Below are positions 6,650 to 10,270 of a stretch of 10,270 nucleotides of DNA, one piece after another. A program made the translations under genes and the position numbers. The number at the start of each line of letters is the position of its first letter. The first letter of the stretch is position 1. Source of the stretch: JBECKS01 sp040235395 (GTDB lineage: Bacteria > Pseudomonadota > Gammaproteobacteria > Pseudomonadales > JBECKS01); NCBI GenBank assembly GCA_040235395.1, contig JBECKS010000143.1, positions 1-10,270 of the forward strand. The letters are read 5' to 3'. The notes under the pieces are model-generated. The model was not told the origin of the DNA and ran no database searches. It saw nothing but the letters and a program-made list of their open reading frames with translations.

Positions 6650-8461
6650 TTAAAACGGTAAAGCGGGTGCTAACTCAATACTTTCACCCACAGCTGGAAG
6701 TTCGAATTCACCAAACTGGGCAATACCATCAATTTTTGTCCAGGATTTAAAAACATACACATCACTTTCCAGTTCCTGTTCAAAACGAAAAGCCACGCTT
6801 TGTGGTCGTTGATCCTGATTAAGGGAAAGAATAGTAACTAACATACCATTTAACTCAAGCTTTTCACCTGTTTGCATAGGGAATTTTGCTGAACGGAAAA
6901 TTTTCTCCGAAGCATCAGCAAGAAATCCGCCTTTCGGTTCAATTTCCAGTGTGTTGTCATCAATACGGGAGACTTTTATGCCCGCATAACCTGAACTAAG
7001 TATCCAGGTGTTTTCGGCGTTCGGTTTTCCATCAAGCCTTTGAATCAATGGCAAATAAGAGATAAGGGCTGCATTGGGTGGGTTCACTAGAATCAGTTTT
7101 TTACTGTGTATATCTTTAGGCAACTGTAGTTTTTTTGCAGGAATATTTAGCAAACGATCAAACTGGCTCACCAGCATGCTTTGTGATTGCACGAGTATCA
7201 ACGGTGCAATGATTAAATGTGTAAATAGACTAATAATAGCAAGTAGAGACAGGCTTAAGTTCCAGATTTTATTTAATACCTTATCTGAAAAAAAAGATTT
7301 TCTTTGTAAATAGAAACTCACAAGCACCTCTGCCATAAAGGCAAAGGCAGGGATGCAGGCGAAACCAAGTACGCGGCTTGAAATTTTTGAACCGGAAACC
7401 GGGATAAGACAAAGTATCAATACAAAAAGAAAGTACCATGCCCGTTTATTGTTTTTCCAGAATGGAAAGAATGCGCCAAGTAATAAAAGATTGAAAAGTA
7501 ATACATATAAAAAAATATGCTGGATTCCATAAAGCCGCGGGCTTACCAGAAACTCAACAGGAAGCCCTGTCCATAATGCAGCGCTAGTGAAATTAATATT
7601 GTCGATAATATTAGAAATAAATAACGAAGCATCATTAATCGGATCAAGGTAATAGCCTGAACCGTAAGCACCAAAGCCCAATGCAGAGCGTAATGCTATC
7701 CAACCTAGCGTTAATGCAACAAACGGAGAAACTTCAACACAGCGTTTTATAAAATTCGACTCAGAGAAAAATAATCCGTATACAGCGATAAAGGAGCAAG
7801 TGGTAATGCCAATTTCACCTGCTGCCATGCTGAGTAAGAGAAAAATCAGTGCGAGCACATAATTAATGGGTTTCCTATTCTGGTAATAACGTACATGGAA
7901 TCCTGCAGCTAACATCCCAAAGCTAACGGCAATCAATGCATTCCTTGCAGCAATCCATGCGATAGCAAGGGCGTTTGTTCCGCTGACTAAAAAGAACAGG
8001 CTTGGAATCAGGATTAACCAGAAGTTTGCTGGTGTTTGTTCTGGGTATAGTTGTCTGAAGTAGAAAAGGCAGGCAAGCACTGCAAACATAAACCAGAAAC
8101 TGTTTTGTACATGCATGAGTGTGAATTTGTCTGGCCAGAGTTGATAATCGAGCCAGATGCTCAATTCAGTGAGTGGCCTGAAGAAGGTGTATTTCAGCTC
8201 AGAAAAAGTCCACCAGGGAAGTACACCCTGATCCATCAGGAAATGGGTTCTGTCTACATTACCATCCACAAAGCTATACAAACCAAAAAGCGAGCCATCG
8301 TTAGTTAAGGCTTCGGGCTCAGATAGATTGAGTATGATGGTGCGATGGGAAAAATCATCGAATTGCAAACCGTTGTTCCATGAGGGGATACTGAGCAATA
8401 AAGCCATCACTGCAAATACAGTGACTAAAGTATGGGGTTTTATGTTTAACAATGACTTCAT
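6650..8461 (-). CDS. GT-C-like polytopic membrane protein, putative glycosyltransferase
   Basis: From the ATG at 8461 this is a 603-residue protein; the frame continues upstream to an ATG at 8575 (641 residues). The shorter start is preferred because it has AAGG six bases upstream and begins just before the first membrane helix, while the extra 38 residues are basic and unlike a signal. Numbered from the shorter start, the FDDF motif (34-37) lies in the first outside loop, as in GT-C enzymes that use dolichol- or undecaprenyl-phosphate sugars. FRPL (94-97) and WIAARN (169-174) are further marks of this family. About ten helices are followed by a soluble, beta-rich tail of some 170 residues. 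It probably transfers a sugar on the outer face of the inner membrane, or is a divergent relative without that activity; donor and acceptor are unknown. The gene reads away from the DUF1993 cluster and into the SDR pseudogene. Confidence 0.75.
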   Translation of the reverse strand: MKSLLNIKPHTLVTVFAVMALLLSIPSWNNGLQFDDFSHRTIILNLSEPEALTNDGSLFGLYSFVDGNVDRTHFLMDQGVLPWWTFSELKYTFFRPLTELSIWLDYQLWPDKFTLMHVQNSFWFMFAVLACLFYFRQLYPEQTPANFWLILIPSLFFLVSGTNALAIAWIAARNALIAVSFGMLAAGFHVRYYQNRKPINYVLALIFLLLSMAAGEIGITTCSFIAVYGLFFSESNFIKRCVEVSPFVALTLGWIALRSALGFGAYGSGYYLDPINDASLFISNIIDNINFTSAALWTGLPVEFLVSPRLYGIQHIFLYVLLFNLLLLGAFFPFWKNNKRAWYFLFVLILCLIPVSGSKISSRVLGFACIPAFAFMAEVLVSFYLQRKSFFSDKVLNKIWNLSLSLLAIISLFTHLIIAPLILVQSQSMLVSQFDRLLNIPAKKLQLPKDIHSKKLILVNPPNAALISYLPLIQRLDGKPNAENTWILSSGYAGIKVSRIDDNTLEIEPKGGFLADASEKIFRSAKFPMQTGEKLELNGMLVTILSLNQDQRPQSVAFRFEQELESDVYVFKSWTKIDGIAQFGEFELPAVGESIELAPALPF

Positions 8462-8656
8462 TCCTGACCTTAGGGCTTCTCTTTTGCGGTTGGTTTGTGA
8501 GAATAAATATCGATGTGGAGAATGTCTACAGACAGCCTTCGTCAGGCCAAGTTTAGCACTATTTAAGAAGCGCATTTCTTTAATGCTTTTGCTACAGGGC
8601 TTTCAAGAACATCGTTTGTTGAAGTAAACTGTTTGCCATCATAACAATGAAAACTC

Positions 8657-8662
8657 AAGGAG
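8657..8662 (+). promoter_or_regulatory. Strong Shine-Dalgarno site of the DUF1993 gene
   Basis: AAGGAG lies seven bases before the ATG at 8670 and settles that start. Upstream, TTGAAG (8619-8624) and TAACAA (8642-8647) are spaced 17 bases but match the sigma70 consensus poorly at the -10. A loose inverted repeat (CTTTCAA...TTGAAG, 8600-8624) lies between the divergent genes and could be a regulatory site. Confidence 0.6.
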
Positions 8663-8669
8663 AAAGGAA

Positions 8670-9197
8670 ATGCCAAGTTTGTATGAAATCAGTGTTGAGA
8701 ATTATCTTCGTGTGGTGGGTGCCAGTATCAATGTCTTAAAGAAGGGTGAGGCGCATTTCCTTGAGGCAGGTAAGAATCCTGACGACATGATAAATCAGAA
8801 ATTGGCGCCGGATATGTTTCCTTTTCCTTTTCAGGTTTATTCCGTTCAGCATCATTCCCTGCATTCTGCACAAGGCTTGCTGAGTGGTCATTTTGGCCCG
8901 CCAAAAAATCTTCCAGAAACTGATTATGCCGGTTTGATTACAGTGCTTGAGGAAACCAAGGCACAACTGAAGGCTTTCACCACAGAGGAGATCAATGCAC
9001 GTTCTGGTAAACAGGTGATGTTTAAAATGGGTGGCCTGGAACTTCCCTTTACATCGGAAAATTTTGTTCAGTCTTTCTCACTTCCTAATCTTTATTTCCA
9101 TGCAAGTACGACCTATGCCTTGTTGCGTATGCAAGGCGTGCCTATCGGTAAGGTAGACTTCATGGGTAATATGAAAATCGGTGCGCCGCAAGCCTGA
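8670..9197 (+). CDS. DUF1993 family protein
   Basis: This 175-residue protein matches the DUF1993 family from end to end: the opening SLYEISVENYLRVVGASINVLKKG, then LAPDMFPFPFQVYSVQHHS (45-63), a central GLELPFTSENFVQSFSLPN stretch (122-140), and the closing NLYFHASTTYALLRMQGVPIGKVDFMG (140-166). These positions and the length agree with the family. The fold is helical and thought to be remotely DinB-like; biochemical function is not established. No signal peptide or membrane segment is seen, so it is probably cytoplasmic. It is the first gene of a plus-strand cluster, diverging from the GT-C-like gene, and is followed after 33 bases by the small anchored protein. Confidence 0.88.
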   Translation: MPSLYEISVENYLRVVGASINVLKKGEAHFLEAGKNPDDMINQKLAPDMFPFPFQVYSVQHHSLHSAQGLLSGHFGPPKNLPETDYAGLITVLEETKAQLKAFTTEEINARSGKQVMFKMGGLELPFTSENFVQSFSLPNLYFHASTTYALLRMQGVPIGKVDFMGNMKIGAPQA

Positions 9198-9230
9198 TTT
9201 GTTTTAAAAAAAGGAAAGCAGGAAATATCT

Positions 9231-9662
9231 ATGAACTTTCCAAAAATTGTTTTCAAAATAGAAGATCGCATTTACGAAGTAGATGCGAGTGATGGCCCTG
9301 CGATTCGTAAGATTCCCAAGGAAGATCGTCAACATTTAATGACCTTGATGTTGGCGATTAAGAAACAGGATGAACAGTTACGTGTAACGGAAGCTCAGGA
9401 AACTGCAGATGTAGTGCCAACTCCTGTAACTACCCCTGTCAGTTCGCCGATGCAAAGTGCTAGCCCTGTTGTTAAGACTTCTACGCCAGCAAATGTAAGT
9501 GCGGCTAAATCTCATTCTGAGAATAAGGAAAATATTGATAGGTTATTTGAAGGTTTAGCTGCGCAGGAACGTTCTGGCACCAAGCGCATAACAAAAATGC
9601 AGATGTATATCATTTTGAGCGTTGTTTCTTCTTTGATTTTATTTATATTTTCCATTCTTTAA
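9231..9662 (+). CDS. Unknown small protein with a C-terminal membrane anchor
   Basis: I do not recognise this 143-residue protein. Residues 1-52 look like a small folded, charged domain. Residues 58-95 form a linker rich in Pro, Thr, Ser and Val (PTPVTTPVSSP). Residues 96-122 are charged and probably helical. A single hydrophobic helix (124-143) ends the chain, giving a tail-anchored layout with the N-terminal domain most likely in the cytoplasm. CAGGAA stands six bases before the ATG. The gene lies between the DUF1993 gene (33 bases) and the metallo-hydrolase gene (13 bases) and is probably co-transcribed with both. Coding is supported by its position, ribosome site and plausible domain layout rather than by homology. 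Confidence 0.75.
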   Translation: MNFPKIVFKIEDRIYEVDASDGPAIRKIPKEDRQHLMTLMLAIKKQDEQLRVTEAQETADVVPTPVTTPVSSPMQSASPVVKTSTPANVSAAKSHSENKENIDRLFEGLAAQERSGTKRITKMQMYIILSVVSSLILFIFSIL

Positions 9663-9675
9663 ATTAGGAACAAGC

Positions 9676-10270
9676 ATGGCAAAAAGAATTGCAACAATCT
9701 TTATCGTCATTATCCTGATAGTTTCAGGTTTATTGCTGGCCTTAATCATTCCCGGAAAGCGGCAGATTTATTCTGTAAAAATTCAGATTCCTGAATTTTC
9801 ATCCATTGAAGAAAAATTAAGTACTGTTCCAGAAGAAAGCAGGCCACTTCGAATTGAATTCCTTAATACTTCAACACAAAACACGCCTTATGGTGCGCTA
9901 GGGCATATAGGTGTGTTGATTAGCTGGGCAGACGGTAAGCAGTTCTTGATTGATACAGGTATGAACAAGGAAGAAGCGCAGAAGTTTTCCAGCACTCTGG
10001 AGTTGCTTGGTGCTGAGCCGAGTGAAAACTTTGGTGCGATTGATGAGCAGATGGGCGAACAGATAAAGAATATTTCGGGTATTGCCTTAACTCACTTGCA
10101 TACGGATCATAGTTTTGGCGTAAGTGGTGTTTGTCGTGCCATTAAAAACCTTGGTGAAAGTGCTACGGTTTTCCAGACACAAACACAATCAAGCATGCAT
10201 AATACCTTTACCAAGCCGGGTCAGGTATTTGTGAATGAGTCTGTGTGTAATAAACAGATTCTCGACGATG
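9676..10270 (+). CDS. Membrane-anchored metallo-beta-lactamase-fold hydrolase, partial (3' end beyond window)
   Basis: The first 198 residues are present and the frame is open to the right edge. Residues 5-25 form a hydrophobic signal anchor or signal peptide, so the enzyme probably acts in the periplasm. The fold is shown by FLIDTG (90-95) at the usual first strands and by THLHTDH (139-145), the HxHxDH zinc-binding motif (His140, His142, Asp144, His145). Remaining metal ligands would lie past the window. TAGGAA precedes the ATG by five bases, and only 13 bases separate it from the anchored small protein, so an operon is likely. Members of this superfamily cleave many esters, lactones and phosphodiesters; the substrate here cannot be inferred. 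Confidence 0.88.
   Translation, partial: MAKRIATIFIVIILIVSGLLLALIIPGKRQIYSVKIQIPEFSSIEEKLSTVPEESRPLRIEFLNTSTQNTPYGALGHIGVLISWADGKQFLIDTGMNKEEAQKFSSTLELLGAEPSENFGAIDEQMGEQIKNISGIALTHLHTDHSFGVSGVCRAIKNLGESATVFQTQTQSSMHNTFTKPGQVFVNESVCNKQILDD

Noticed and set aside
8051..8627. Two plus-strand frames (8051-8308 and 8328-8627)
   Set aside because: They run antisense to the GT-C-like gene, which has clear membrane helices and family motifs, so they are shadows.

Overview
The window is moderately AT-rich bacterial DNA with ordinary Shine-Dalgarno sites and tightly packed genes. The mix of products (inner-membrane sulfatase-fold transferase, OafA-type acyltransferase, GT-C-like membrane protein, DUF1993 protein) suggests a Gram-negative proteobacterium, perhaps a gammaproteobacterium. 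The sequence alone does not fix the genus, and no ribosomal or other marker gene is present. No phage, IS, CRISPR, tRNA or rRNA gene was recognised.

Layout. Bases 1-442 hold no convincing gene but contain a perfect 7-nt tandem repeat (4 copies), a perfect 7-bp inverted repeat and a plausible sigma70-type promoter. From 443 to 5628 there are four plus-strand genes: a hormone-sensitive-lipase-type esterase, a membrane-anchored alpha/beta hydrolase, an acyltransferase-3 membrane protein, and a five-helix membrane protein with a periplasmic sulfatase/LtaS/EptA-type domain. The last three overlap or nearly abut. The acyltransferase starts inside the preceding gene, probably at TTG, and the sulfatase-fold gene overlaps the acyltransferase by 8 bases. 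A dispersed-repeat-like hairpin follows.

On the minus strand, 8461 to 6650 encodes a GT-C-like polytopic membrane protein. Downstream of it lies a short-chain dehydrogenase gene (6610 to 5685) broken by an in-frame TAA at codon 15 and a one-base frameshift in a C run. The rest of the reading is well preserved, so the decay looks recent.

A divergent plus-strand cluster begins at 8670: a DUF1993 protein, an unknown small protein with a C-terminal membrane anchor, and a membrane-anchored metallo-beta-lactamase-fold hydrolase cut by the right edge of the window.

How the genes may work together. The acyltransferase and the sulfatase-fold transferase are translationally linked and both are predicted to act on envelope glycans or lipids. 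The nearby GT-C-like protein fits the same compartment. A shared envelope-modification role is inference. No clearly undescribed system is proven here. The best leads are the overlapping hydrolase/acyltransferase/sulfatase-fold set, the unknown tail-anchored protein beside the metallo-hydrolase, and the doubly broken dehydrogenase.
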